The notes: generated from the sequence alone by a model not told the origin. A stretch of 64,000 bases of DNA from an uncultured Eubacteriales bacterium (GCA_902781095.1 CACZHW010000012.1:20222-84221), one strand, 5' to 3'; positions 52,165-61,486 are shown, counted from the stretch's first letter. Numbers and translations: made by a program.

Positions 52165-53064
52165 TTACGATACGGGCGCCGCGGCGTTGATCGCGTCGAT
52201 GATCGTCTGCTGCGCCTCTCGCCAGTCGCCGTTCATCCGCACGGTAAAGCCGTGCCGGCTTTCCGGATAGCGGACAAAGCGGACGGACGCACCGGCCTTC
52301 TCGAGCATTTCGCCGAACCTTCCGTTGGCGTCGACAAAGGGGCACACGCCGGCCTCCACGATCAGCGCCGGCGGAAAGCCGCGAAGCTGATCCGGGGTGG
52401 CGAAAACAGGCGACACGGAAGGATCCTTCAGCAGGGCTTCGTCTCCGTCCGTATACAGCAGGGAGAAGGCGCGGCTGCGGATGTTTTCCTCCCCCTCCAG
52501 CACGAAGTAGTTGTCGTTCGCGGCATAATCCATGACGACAAGATTCAGCCGGATTTCACCGGTGCGCAGCGCCTCCATGGCCGTCACGGCAGCCAGGTTG
52601 CCGCCCGCGCTGTGGCCGCCCACGGAAACGCGTTTCGGGTCCGTCCCCCACTGCCCGCAGTGCGCCGCGGCCCACCGGGTTACGGCGTACGCCTGATGTA
52701 CGGCGGCCGGATAAGGATCGGCGTCGGAGCAGGCGTAGTCCACGTCCACCACGATGCCGTGAATGCCCAGCGCCACGTTGGCGCAGTACAGGTCGTCGTC
52801 CCCGTCCTGCGGGAAGATGAATCCGCCGCCGTGAAAGTTGACGTGCAGCGGGCAGTTCGGCCCGCGATCCGGATCGCGGGAGACGATGACGCGCACGGAA
52901 GGCATGCCTTCGAAGTCCAGGCGGAGTTCCTGCCGTTCCACGCGCTCCAGCTTCGCCCGGTAGTCTTCGGGGATCGCGCGGCTCTGCAGCATCACCTCGC
53001 GGTGGCCGCCGGTGCGGCCCAGCACGTCAAACAGCTCCTGCCTTTGTTCTTTCGTCAGAGACAT
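52165..53064 (-). CDS. Alpha/beta hydrolase, HSL family
   Basis: A 299-residue esterase with NFHGGGFIFP, VGGHSAGGNLA and a YPESRHGF histidine region; the Asp is in EAGVCPFVDANG. It is related to the 51193-52104 enzyme by order of motifs and the shared VVVDVDY segment. The ATG at 53064 has GAAGGTG upstream and lies ten bases after the tctA stop codon. Confidence 0.88.
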   Translation of the reverse strand: MSLTKEQRQELFDVLGRTGGHREVMLQSRAIPEDYRAKLERVERQELRLDFEGMPSVRVIVSRDPDRGPNCPLHVNFHGGGFIFPQDGDDDLYCANVALGIHGIVVDVDYACSDADPYPAAVHQAYAVTRWAAAHCGQWGTDPKRVSVGGHSAGGNLAAVTAMEALRTGEIRLNLVVMDYAANDNYFVLEGEENIRSRAFSLLYTDGDEALLKDPSVSPVFATPDQLRGFPPALIVEAGVCPFVDANGRFGEMLEKAGASVRFVRYPESRHGFTVRMNGDWREAQQTIIDAINAAAPVS

Positions 53065-53074
53065 GCTTTCACCT

Positions 53075-54565
53075 TCACTTCGACGCACGGCGGTTCTTGA
53101 TCGCCTTGGTGATGATGGGGCCCACCACGCTGTAGACCGCGATCAGGATGAAGATGAGGGAAATCGGACGGGTCAGGAAGCGGGTATAGTCACCGCGCGC
53201 ATAGGAAACGCCGGTGCGGAAGTATTCCTCGATCTTCGGCCCCAGGATGAAGGAGAGCATGAGGGGCGTCATGGGCATGCCGAACATATCCATCACCACA
53301 CCCAGTACGCCAAAGCCAATCATCAGGAACACGCTGAACATTGAAGTCGTAGCGCTGAACGAGCCCATAAAGCAGATCATCATGATGGCGCTGAACAGAT
53401 AATGATACGGCGCCTTGAGCAGATACGGGAACCAGCGCTTGGTGCCCAGCTCGGTAAAGAAGATCAGAATGGCGCTCACCAGCACGATCAGGAAAATCAG
53501 GGCAGCAAGAACCGGATTGTTTTTGATAAACATGGGGCCGGCCTGCAAACCCTTGATCGTCATGGCGGAGAGCAGCAGCACGGTGGTTCCGTCGCCCGGG
53601 ATGCCCAGGGAGATCATGGGGATCAGCGCACCGCCGACGCCCGCATTGTTGGCCACCTCCGTCGCCCATACGCCGGGGTCGTAGCCGGTGCCGAACTTCT
53701 CGGGGTGCTTGTCCATCTTCTTGGCTTGACCGTAGGCGATCAGGTTGGAGATGCCGCTGCCCATGCCCGGCAGGAAGCCGATGAACAGGCCGATCAGCAG
53801 GGATACGACGATGGTCTTGGCGTTGGAGACAAAGTCCGCAAGGGTCAGACCGAAGCCCTTCAGGCTGCTGGTGTCCACCGGGGGCATGTCCTGCTGGCCC
53901 TTGGCGTAAGCCGTGGCCACCTGCTGCAGGGCGAAGGTTCCCATCAGCAGACAAACCATATTGATGCCGCCGTACAGGTTGGTATTGCCAAAGGTGAAGC
54001 GCAGCTGGTTGGTAACCTTGTCCGCACCGATCGTAGCCAGGAAGAGGCCGATGAAAGCGGACAGCAAGCCCTTATAAATGGAACCATTGGACAGGCCGAC
54101 CACCATGGTAATGGCCATCAGGCACAGGGAGAAATACTCCCAGGGTCCGAGCTTGAGCGCGATGTCCGCGATGGCGCCGGAGCACAGCATGGCCACGATA
54201 ACGGAAACGAAGGTGCCGATGAAGGAGCCCGTGATGCCGATGGAAAGGGCCTTGGCAGCCTTGCCGTTCTTGGTCATGGGATAGCCGTCATAACAGGTAC
54301 CGATGGAAGAGGCCGAGCCGGGAATGCCCACCAGCACGGCGGCGATGAAAGAACCGCTGACACCGCCGACATACATGCCGACCAGCATGGCAAAGCTGAT
54401 TTCAGTGTTCAGCGCAAAGGTCATGGGCAGCAGCAACGTAATGCCGAGGCCGCCGGAGAGGCCGGGGATTGCGCCCAGCACGCAGCCGACCAGGGCGCAG
54501 ACGTACATCACCAGGAAATTGACGGGCTGCAGGAGGATTCCCAACGCTTGGAGATAAGCTTGCAT
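53075..54565 (-). CDS. tctA: Tripartite tricarboxylate transporter, large permease (TctA family)
   Basis: A 496-residue membrane protein with about twelve segments and the TctA hallmarks: LGAIPGLSGGLGITLLLP, GSFIAAVLVGIPGSASSIGTCYDGYP and GISNLIAYGQAKKMDKHPEKFG (typical GTGxPEGVxAPE region variant). It forms the channel for carboxylate uptake driven by ion gradients, with TctB and the TctC binding protein. Gene order tctC-tctB-tctA on the minus strand. Confidence 0.92.
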   Translation of the reverse strand: MQAYLQALGILLQPVNFLVMYVCALVGCVLGAIPGLSGGLGITLLLPMTFALNTEISFAMLVGMYVGGVSGSFIAAVLVGIPGSASSIGTCYDGYPMTKNGKAAKALSIGITGSFIGTFVSVIVAMLCSGAIADIALKLGPWEYFSLCLMAITMVVGLSNGSIYKGLLSAFIGLFLATIGADKVTNQLRFTFGNTNLYGGINMVCLLMGTFALQQVATAYAKGQQDMPPVDTSSLKGFGLTLADFVSNAKTIVVSLLIGLFIGFLPGMGSGISNLIAYGQAKKMDKHPEKFGTGYDPGVWATEVANNAGVGGALIPMISLGIPGDGTTVLLLSAMTIKGLQAGPMFIKNNPVLAALIFLIVLVSAILIFFTELGTKRWFPYLLKAPYHYLFSAIMMICFMGSFSATTSMFSVFLMIGFGVLGVVMDMFGMPMTPLMLSFILGPKIEEYFRTGVSYARGDYTRFLTRPISLIFILIAVYSVVGPIITKAIKNRRASK

Positions 54566-54583
54566 TTCTTCTTCCCCCTTCTT

Positions 54584-55078
54584 TTACGGCATGGTGATTC
54601 CGATAGCATCCCACAATGTGCCCTTGGGCAGCGGGATGTGGAATCCCTGTGTAAAGCCGAAGTAGCACAGGGAGCCAAGGCCCACGCACAGCAGAATGGC
54701 AAAGACGAGGTTGATCTTCTTCTTTCCCTTCAGGGTCAGAATGAATACAAACATGCCGGCCATTGCCGTAATCCAGAAGCCGATGAGATGCATGCACACG
54801 GCAAAGCCGATGGCTTCCGCTATAATGACGATGAGGCGAGTCCAGCCAGCCTTGTCCAGATAAGGCTGGTTGCCTTTTTCCGCTTCCTTGGGCGCATCAA
54901 AGATCATGGACAGGATGGAAAACAGCGCAATTCCGGCCGCTGACAAGTATGGAATAAAACGGGGGCCGGGCTCCCGTGCAACCAGACGCATGGGCACTTT
55001 ACCCGTCTGCCATACGATGAACGCAGACAGGATCAAGCCAAGGATACCCATTACATAGGTACGGTTGATTTTCTTCAT
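54584..55078 (-). CDS. tctB: Tripartite tricarboxylate transporter, small permease (TctB family)
   Basis: A 164-residue protein with four membrane segments in the TctB arrangement: MGILGLILSAFIVWQTGKVP first, PRFIPYLSAAGIALFSILSM second, and a final pair around VFAILLCVGLGSL. Near GREPGPRFIP is the family's GPxxFP-like turn. The start is ATG 55078 with GGAGG upstream. It partners TctA. Confidence 0.87.
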   Translation of the reverse strand: MKKINRTYVMGILGLILSAFIVWQTGKVPMRLVAREPGPRFIPYLSAAGIALFSILSMIFDAPKEAEKGNQPYLDKAGWTRLIVIIAEAIGFAVCMHLIGFWITAMAGMFVFILTLKGKKKINLVFAILLCVGLGSLCYFGFTQGFHIPLPKGTLWDAIGITMP

Positions 55079-55114
55079 CGGAGCAGGATCCTCCAATCGC
55101 TTTTGTCGAAAGAA

Positions 55115-55140
55115 GCCCGGCAACAAGGCCGTTGCCGGGC
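55115..55140 (-). terminator. Intergenic hairpin between tctC and tctB (attenuating)
   Basis: A perfect 10-bp GCCCGGCAAC/GTTGCCGGGC stem followed by TTCTTTC on the minus strand. A leaky terminator here would keep binding protein levels above permease levels. Confidence 0.6.
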
Positions 55141-55168
55141 CGGGATTTCTTATCGTTTTATCCTGTGA

Positions 55169-56182
55169 TCAGCGGTCGGCCGCCTTCAGGCCCAGGCCGT
55201 CCACCAGCGCACGGATGAATTCCCATTCGGTGTCCAGCGCAGCGATGGAATCCGCATAGTTGGTAGGAGAAACGAAGGTGGCCATGGCCTTGTTGCCGTC
55301 GATGAAGGACTGCACTTCGCAAGCCTTCATCAGCGCTTCGTTGATGGCTTCGCACAGCTCGTCAGGCGTGTCCTTGGGGGCGAGCACATAGTAGTTGCTG
55401 TCCCAGGTGGCGGATTCCACGCCCTGCTCGGGGCCGGAAGCATACTGCTGGCCCAGCTCGGTGCCCAGCAGCTCGCTCATGGCAGGAATGGTGGACATCT
55501 TGGGGCCGATGGTGCCCAGAATGGTCAGCTTGCCGGCTTCCTCATAGCTGAGCGCATTGGGGATGGAGCAGTTCGCGATGTCGATGGCGCCGGAAGCGAC
55601 GTTGGTCAGCTTGTCCGCCTCGGAAGAGCACTGCACGTACATGGCAAGGTTGGGATCGCCCGCGATGGCTTCCACAAAGCTGGTGAAAATCATCTGGGTG
55701 GTGCCGCCCAGGGAGCAGCCGATCATGACGTAGCCGGGGTTGGCTTTGATGTACTCGGCCAGCTCGGTGAAGTTCTTGTAGGGAGCGTCGGGGCCGGCGA
55801 TGATTGCCTGAGGGCCGCCCAGGTTCATCAGGCCGACAACCTTCATTCCGTCCTTGATGTTGACGTTGGTGGAGCCAGTGAACCACTGCACGATGGCGCC
55901 GCCGTGGCAGGTAGCCAGGTTGAGGCCGTCACCCTTGGCGTTTGCGGCGGTAGCCATGCCCACTTCGGAAGTCTCGTAGTTGTTAACGACAAAGTTGACG
56001 CCCGGGCAAACTTCGCCAAGGGCTTCGGTCAGATAACGGGTGTACAGGTCGGTGCCGCCGCCGGCCTTGGCAGGAACGTGCACATAGACGGTGTCTCCCG
56101 CTTTCCAGGCATCAGCCATGGCGGAGGCCAGGCTGAGGGTCAGCACGGCGGCCATCAGGATCGCAACGATAGTCTTCTTCAT
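55169..56182 (-). CDS. tctC: Tripartite tricarboxylate transporter substrate-binding protein (TctC family)
   Basis: A 337-residue exported binding protein with a signal peptide (1-23, ASAMADAW). VYVHVPAKAGGGTDLYTRYL is the typical N-terminal substrate loop, NFVVNNYETSE and VMIGCSLGGTTQM the ligand wall, and YYVLAPKDTPDELCEAINEAL the C-terminal lobe. It has no lipobox. The ligand is probably an organic or sugar acid. First gene of the catabolic operon, divergent from the LysR regulator. Confidence 0.92.
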   Translation of the reverse strand: MKKTIVAILMAAVLTLSLASAMADAWKAGDTVYVHVPAKAGGGTDLYTRYLTEALGEVCPGVNFVVNNYETSEVGMATAANAKGDGLNLATCHGGAIVQWFTGSTNVNIKDGMKVVGLMNLGGPQAIIAGPDAPYKNFTELAEYIKANPGYVMIGCSLGGTTQMIFTSFVEAIAGDPNLAMYVQCSSEADKLTNVASGAIDIANCSIPNALSYEEAGKLTILGTIGPKMSTIPAMSELLGTELGQQYASGPEQGVESATWDSNYYVLAPKDTPDELCEAINEALMKACEVQSFIDGNKAMATFVSPTNYADSIAALDTEWEFIRALVDGLGLKAADR

Positions 56183-56304
56183 GGTTTTTCCTCTCTTTTT
56201 TGTCGCAGGTTGTCGGGTGCCTTACAGATATCCCCTTCAAATTCTGTATATCCTTCATAACTTAACTTCATGGTTCTGCAGGAATATCTGCATTTTCTGC
56301 CTAT

Positions 56305-56333
56305 AATTTAAGTGAATTTCCACCTGAAATCAA
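56305..56333 (-). promoter_or_regulatory. Promoter of the tct operon
   Basis: Minus strand TTGATT (56333-56328), 17-base spacer, TAAATT (56310-56305). Confidence 0.5.
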
Positions 56334-56350
56334 CTATCAAAAAGGTATTA

Positions 56351-56370
56351 ATGCTATAAGCATATGCTAT
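56351..56370. promoter_or_regulatory. Likely LysR-type operator
   Basis: ATGCT-ATA-AGCAT (56351-56363) is an inverted repeat with T-N11-A spacing, followed directly by an overlapping GCATATGC palindrome. It lies between the two divergent promoters. Confidence 0.5.
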
Positions 56371-56376
56371 AATTTA

Positions 56377-56404
56377 TTGACGGCTGCCGCCTTTCGTCTA
56401 TAAT
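56377..56404 (+). promoter_or_regulatory. Sigma-A promoter of the LysR gene
   Basis: TTGACG at 56377-56382, 16-base spacer, perfect TATAAT at 56399-56404. Confidence 0.75.
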
Positions 56405-56437
56405 GGCGGCAGAGGAACTGTAAAGAGGAGGTACGCT

Positions 56438-57451
56438 ATGAGCGTCCACCATCTCAATTACATCACCGCCTTGGCCAGGACGCGCAGCGTCACCGCAGCT
56501 TCCCGGCTGTGCGGCGTCTCCCAGCCCACGCTGAGCCGCTATCTGGACAGCCTGGAGCGCGACCTGGGCGTCCCGCTGTTTGTGCGAAGCCACCGGCGCC
56601 TCGCCCTCACCCCTGCCGGAGAGATCTATGTGGCGGCCGCAGAGCACGTTCAGCAGATCCTGCAGCAGACCTTCAGCTCCATCAAAAGCGCGACGGGCCG
56701 GCACCCGAAGAAGATCGTCTTCGGGGCGACTCCCTTCCGGGGCAGCACGATGATCGCCGCCGCTTTCAAGGGCTTCTTCGCCCTCTTCCCCGATACGCAG
56801 ATCGAGATCCGCGAGGGATACGCCGCGGAATGCATCCGGATGCTGCGCGAAGGAAGAATCGACCTGGGGCTGGCCGGCCTGGCGGATCCGGACACCGTCA
56901 TCCCCGGCATCCGCTGGATCTCGCTGCAACGCAGCGAGGTGCTCGCCGAGGTGCCGCTGTTTCATCCGGCTGCCAGGCGGGCACTGGAACATCCGGAGAT
57001 TCCGCAGACAGTCGGATTCGACGAGCTGGTCTCCACCCCGCTCATCCTGCCGGGTAAGGAAACCATCGCCCGCTCGTCTTTGGATGGGCTCTTCCGTCAG
57101 ATCGGCTTCGTCCCCGTCGTCGCCTACGAAACCCCGAACATCAACCTGCTCCATCAGCTGGCCCAGGACGGCCTGGGCATCAGTTTCCTTCCCGCGCACA
57201 ACGTCCACCGGAGGCGGACGGACACGTCGATGATTCTCCAAACCGATCCTCCAACTTACATCTACAACGGCCTCGGATTCCATGAAAACCATCAGCTGAC
57301 CGATGCCGAAAAGGTCCTGATCGTCATCATCATGTCAAACCGGCAGGAAATGCCGGGCGTCGTCATCCGGGACAACGAGCTCACGCTGTCCATCCAGAGA
57401 GAAGTGGAGGAGAGAAGCCTGTGGACACCAGAATCTTTGAATATTTTATAG
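56438..57451 (+). CDS. LysR-family transcriptional regulator of the tct operon
   Basis: A 337-residue LysR protein. The winged HTH covers residues 1-62 (ALARTRSVTAASRLCGVSQPTLSRYLDSLE and LFVRSHRRLALTPAG), and a LysR substrate-binding domain covers about 92-300 (DTQIEIREGYAAECIRML, GRIDLGLAGLAD, GLGISFLPAHN). It is somewhat longer than usual, with a C-terminal extension. Divergent from tctC with an operator-like site between, so it probably activates uptake when its acid ligand is present. GAGGAGG precedes the ATG. Confidence 0.92.
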   Translation: MSVHHLNYITALARTRSVTAASRLCGVSQPTLSRYLDSLERDLGVPLFVRSHRRLALTPAGEIYVAAAEHVQQILQQTFSSIKSATGRHPKKIVFGATPFRGSTMIAAAFKGFFALFPDTQIEIREGYAAECIRMLREGRIDLGLAGLADPDTVIPGIRWISLQRSEVLAEVPLFHPAARRALEHPEIPQTVGFDELVSTPLILPGKETIARSSLDGLFRQIGFVPVVAYETPNINLLHQLAQDGLGISFLPAHNVHRRRTDTSMILQTDPPTYIYNGLGFHENHQLTDAEKVLIVIIMSNRQEMPGVVIRDNELTLSIQREVEERSLWTPESLNIL

Positions 57452-57714
57452 AAATCGCCAGAGAAAACAGCCTCTCGGCAGCGGCAGAGAAGCTCTACAT
57501 CTCCCAGCCAGCCCTCAGCCAGCGGCTGAAACAACTGGAAAAGGAGATCGGCACCCCGCTCTTCGAACGTAGCGGCAACCGCCTCTCGCTGACTAAGGCC
57601 GGCGTCATCTTCCTGAACGGCGCGCAATCTGTTCTCTACGTCAAGGAACAGGCTTATCAGCAGATTGAGACAATACGCAGCCAGTCCCCCGCCGGTCCGG
57701 AAGAAACCGCTTGA
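57421..57714 (+). CDS. LysR HTH-only protein or truncated LysR regulator
   Basis: A 97-residue protein that is just a LysR winged HTH (YFIEIARENSLSAAAEKLYISQPALSQRLKQLE, LFERSGNRLSLTKAG) plus the linker helix. There is no effector-binding domain; the frame stops before a terminator. It starts with GTG at 57421, after GGAGGAGAG, overlapping the full LysR gene by 31 bases. It may be a decayed gene or a functional dimerising competitor. Confidence 0.75.
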   Translation: MDTRIFEYFIEIARENSLSAAAEKLYISQPALSQRLKQLEKEIGTPLFERSGNRLSLTKAGVIFLNGAQSVLYVKEQAYQQIETIRSQSPAGPEETA

Positions 57715-57727
57715 ACTGAACACAAAA

Positions 57728-57775
57728 GCGCCCCGCGTCCTCCTCTGCGGGAGGGTACGGGGCGCCTTTTTTATG
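57728..57775. terminator. Bidirectional terminator between the LysR and BspA-like genes
   Basis: GCGCCCCG pairs with CGGGGCGC, with an inner CCTCC/GGAGG stem, followed by TTTTTT on the plus strand; the minus strand ends in CTTTTGTG. Both convergent units probably end here. Confidence 0.8.
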
Positions 57776-57840
57776 CTTTTTTCAGTGGGCAGTGCCGGCA
57801 TCCGGCTTCCATACCTGTGCCGGCATCCGTTTGCGGCTGT

Positions 57841-60800
57841 TTACTGGGGATTGATTTCCCTGCCGTCCGGCCGGACGAGCACGGCCTGCGTTCCCGCGAA
57901 GGCGTCCTTCGCCGCCTGTGCGGCCGCTTCGGGGACGACGACCAGCTTCAGCCCGGACAGATTCGCGAACGCGCCGTCTCCGATGCTTTCCACGCCGGCC
58001 GGCAGAACGACGACCTCCGCCGCGACGCCGGAGAAAGCGTTCGCCTGAATCGTCCGCAGGGCGGACGGCAGCTTCAGCACGGTCGCCTTGCTCACCGTCA
58101 CCTGGCTGGTCGCACGAATGTTGTTCTCCGACACCGCCGTAATGACCGCGGTGCCCGCTCCCTTCGCCTGCACCCAGCCGTTTTCGTCCACCGTCGCAAC
58201 CTTCTTGTTGCTGGACGTGAACGTGACCAGCTGGTTTTCGAACTGGAAGGCGTCCGCGGAGACGATGGCGCTCAGCTGTGCGCCCTGGTACGGCAGCAGC
58301 GTCAGCGTGGCGGGCTGCAGCACGATTGACGTCACCGGACGAATGGTGTGCAGCGTCGCACTCCTGCGAAGGCCGGTGACGCTGTCCGTGGCGGTGATGG
58401 TCGTCTCGCCGACCACGTGGCTGGTGATCTTTCCATCCCCGCTCACCTCGGCGATGACGGTGTCCGCCACTTCCCACGTAAGGTCCAGCTTCGCATTGGA
58501 AGGATAGACGACCGGGGCCGGCGCATCCGTCGCCTTGCCCGCCTCCACGAACACATCCGCGGGGATCGTGAAATCCTCGGCCGGGGTGACGACCGTCACC
58601 GCAGACCTCGCGGTGATTCCGTCCACGCTGAGCGTAACCGTCGTCTTGCCGTTCTTCTTCGCGGTCAGCACGCCCTGGCTGCTCACGGTCGCGACATCCG
58701 TATTGGAGGATTTCCACGTGATATTGAGGCCGCTCATCTTCGGGAAGATTTCAGCCGCGATGGTCTTACTGCGGCCATTGCCCACATACAGGGTCTGCGG
58801 CATGCTCACCGTTCCGCCGGCGGACTTGAAGTCCTTGCCGTCGAGGAGAACGACGGTAGTTCCCTTTTGTTTTGCCCACGATTCTGCATAGGAATACTGA
58901 TAGCAGTATATGGTACCTCTTCTTGCATTTTCCGGGAATGCATTGTCACCGATCTTACTGACAGATGTCGGTACATAAGCCTTAATTCCCGAAATATTGA
59001 AAGCGAAACTATCAATACTTGTGGTGCCATCCGGTATGCTGACCTCTAGGAGCGCTTTACAATCCTTAAATGCACCCCAGCCGATAGTCTTAAGATTACT
59101 CGGAAACTTTACACACTGCAGACGGGTGCAACTTTCAAATGCTGAACTACTGATATCAGTTACGAAATCAGGTATTACGGCAGTATCCAGGTAGGGGGCT
59201 GCCTTCCTTAGTGCAAGGCCTGTAATACTACCGCCACTGTATGTATAGCTGAACCGGTATCCCGGATACTGCGGGTCCATAAACATTACGTTATCATCTT
59301 CTGCGCTCAGCGCACGGGCTGTATCCGAATCTATAGAGCAGTAGAGCTTTTTTTCACTTGATTCAAAGATATAGTGGCTGATTGTTGTGATATGATCTGG
59401 AAGCGTAATTGACTTTAACTGTGGGCACTGCAGGAATGCATTCGATTCAATTGTCCTCACTGTATCCGGTATAGTTACTGAAGTCAGATTCTGAAGATTG
59501 TAAAGTGCCATATGGTTAATGAGTGTTACTCCATCCGGTATGATAGCTTCCGTAATACTCGCCTGCGCTCGCACCAGCTCCAAGCCGGTAAAATTTGCCG
59601 AATCCTTATCATAGATATACCGCAACACCAACTCGTCACATGCCGGGTCTGTAAACGTTGAGTTACCCTTGCTCAGTGCATATGAAGCCGGAGAACCGAG
59701 CGAGCAATAGCAAGTTGTTGTGCTTTCTTCATGAATCCAGTTTCCGACATCCGTGATATCATCCGGCAGCGTATAATGAGCCAGACTCGTACAACCTAAA
59801 AACACATTATCCCCTAAAGAGGCTAGTGTCTGCGGCAATACGACTTCAGTAAGCTTTTTACAATTATAGAATGCACTGCTCTCTATGCTCGTTACGCTGT
59901 CTGGAATAATCATACTGGTCAAGCTTGTACAACCAGAGAAAGCATCATATTCAATACTTGTTACACCGTTCAGTATCACAACGTTTATTAAGTTGCTGCA
60001 ATTGTAAAACGCGTCTCTGCCTATAGTTGTAACTTCCGCCGGAATCTGTGCTGTGACAATCGTCTCATCTGCATCTTTCAGCGTTAAGCCGGTGATGACC
60101 TTCTCATCCCGATCATAATCATATGAGAAATACAGTCCGGGATAATTTGTATCACAGAACTTATTATCGGAACTTGCAATCCCTAATAATTGCGCAGTCT
60201 GCGAACCTATATGGCAATAACAAACCACACCCACCGTTCCGTTACCGATGCTCTTCATATCATCCGGAAGTGTAATGCTTTTTAAGCTTTCACAGCCAGA
60301 AAACGCATACTGTCCTAATTCTTCCAATCTCGGGGGAATATCAATGCTTTCGAGCTTCTTACAAGACTGGAAAGCACTCCATCCTATGCTTGTTACGGTT
60401 TCCGGTATATCAATCGACACCAGGTTAATGCAATTAATGAATACGCCTGTGCCAATGCTGGTTACTCCTTGTGGGATAACAACATCCGTTAAATGAGTGC
60501 ACCCATTAAACAAATGTTCTTCTATACTTGTAACTCCATCAGGAATAATGACGCTTTTAAGATTGCTACAATACCAGAAAGCACCACTGCCTATACTCAC
60601 AACACTTTCCGGAATATCAATGCTCATTAAACTGCTGCAACCGTAAAAAGCATTACTTCCTATGCTCGTAACTCCATCGGGAATACTAACGCTCGTTAAA
60701 CTGCTGCAATTATAGAAAGTGCTGCTTCCAATGTCTGTAACCCCATCGGGAATAACTATGCTCGTTAAACTGCTGCAATTATAGAAAGCTTGGCTTCCAA

Positions 60801-61413
60801 TGCTTGTAACTCCATCAGGAATAATAATGCTCGTTAACTTACTGCAATCCCGGAAAGCGCTGTTTCCTATGTTCGTAACTCCATCGGGAATAACAACGCT
60901 AGTTAAACCGCCACAACCCGAGAAGGCACTGCTTCCTATAGTCGTAACTCCATCGGGAATACTAATATTTGTTAGACTGCTGCAATTATAGAAAGCTTCG
61001 CTTCCAATACTTGTAACTCCATCGGGAATAACAATGTCCGTTAAGTTGCTGCAACCGTAAAAAGCATTGCTTCCTATGCTTGCGACCCCTTCGGGGATAT
61101 CAACGCTCGTTAAGCTACTGCAATCCCGGAAAGCACTACTTCCAATACTCGTAAATCCATCGGGAATAACTACGCTCTTTAAACTGCTGCATTCCTTAAA
61201 AGGTGAATTGTATCCATCTCCAATTGTGCTAACCGTATAACCACCCAGTTCTGTCGGGATCACGACACTTTCACTGGTGCCGGTATACTTTGTAATATAA
61301 GCCGTATTATTTGCATCGTATTTTCTGTAGTATTCCCAATCCCCTTCAGTAGCCGCTTCTGCCATCCCCGCCATCATGCACAGCACCGTCAGCACAACCA
61401 GTATCTTCTTCAT
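57841..61413 (-). CDS. Secreted BspA-type leucine-rich repeat protein with Big2 domains
   Basis: A 1190-residue exported protein. The signal peptide is residues 1-20 (ending GMAEAA). Thirteen successive 23-residue LRR_5 units (pattern SSLTSVxIPDGVTSIGxxAFYxC) follow, then four to five broken LRR segments separated by FSY/YRF loops with Cys-Tyr-Cys strands. Three Big2 immunoglobulin-like domains (about 830-1085, each with VATVxxxG and TVTLSV/TAVITAVS-type strands) come next, and a last LRR motif at the C terminus. No sortase or SLH anchor is seen. Such proteins serve in adhesion to host or other cells. The ATG at 61413 has GGAGG upstream. Confidence 0.9.
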   Translation of the reverse strand: MKKILVVLTVLCMMAGMAEAATEGDWEYYRKYDANNTAYITKYTGTSESVVIPTELGGYTVSTIGDGYNSPFKECSSLKSVVIPDGFTSIGSSAFRDCSSLTSVDIPEGVASIGSNAFYGCSNLTDIVIPDGVTSIGSEAFYNCSSLTNISIPDGVTTIGSSAFSGCGGLTSVVIPDGVTNIGNSAFRDCSKLTSIIIPDGVTSIGSQAFYNCSSLTSIVIPDGVTDIGSSTFYNCSSLTSVSIPDGVTSIGSNAFYGCSSLMSIDIPESVVSIGSGAFWYCSNLKSVIIPDGVTSIEEHLFNGCTHLTDVVIPQGVTSIGTGVFINCINLVSIDIPETVTSIGWSAFQSCKKLESIDIPPRLEELGQYAFSGCESLKSITLPDDMKSIGNGTVGVVCYCHIGSQTAQLLGIASSDNKFCDTNYPGLYFSYDYDRDEKVITGLTLKDADETIVTAQIPAEVTTIGRDAFYNCSNLINVVILNGVTSIEYDAFSGCTSLTSMIIPDSVTSIESSAFYNCKKLTEVVLPQTLASLGDNVFLGCTSLAHYTLPDDITDVGNWIHEESTTTCYCSLGSPASYALSKGNSTFTDPACDELVLRYIYDKDSANFTGLELVRAQASITEAIIPDGVTLINHMALYNLQNLTSVTIPDTVRTIESNAFLQCPQLKSITLPDHITTISHYIFESSEKKLYCSIDSDTARALSAEDDNVMFMDPQYPGYRFSYTYSGGSITGLALRKAAPYLDTAVIPDFVTDISSSAFESCTRLQCVKFPSNLKTIGWGAFKDCKALLEVSIPDGTTSIDSFAFNISGIKAYVPTSVSKIGDNAFPENARRGTIYCYQYSYAESWAKQKGTTVVLLDGKDFKSAGGTVSMPQTLYVGNGRSKTIAAEIFPKMSGLNITWKSSNTDVATVSSQGVLTAKKNGKTTVTLSVDGITARSAVTVVTPAEDFTIPADVFVEAGKATDAPAPVVYPSNAKLDLTWEVADTVIAEVSGDGKITSHVVGETTITATDSVTGLRRSATLHTIRPVTSIVLQPATLTLLPYQGAQLSAIVSADAFQFENQLVTFTSSNKKVATVDENGWVQAKGAGTAVITAVSENNIRATSQVTVSKATVLKLPSALRTIQANAFSGVAAEVVVLPAGVESIGDGAFANLSGLKLVVVPEAAAQAAKDAFAGTQAVLVRPDGREINPQ
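60460..61230. repeat. Tandem 69-bp DNA repeats inside the BspA-like gene
   Basis: The phrase ACTCCATC (or ACCCCATC) recurs at 60671, 60740, 60809, 60878, 60947 and 61016 (here only ACTCC was checked), exactly 69 bases apart, equal to 23 codons. Further, less exact units continue on both sides. DNA-level similarity is high enough for unequal recombination. Confidence 0.85.
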
Positions 61414-61486
61414 CCTGTCAACCTCCATCCCGCCAGCGCAAGGTCTTCCGTTCTGCCCCGCACGGCAAAAGATTTTTGATACATAC

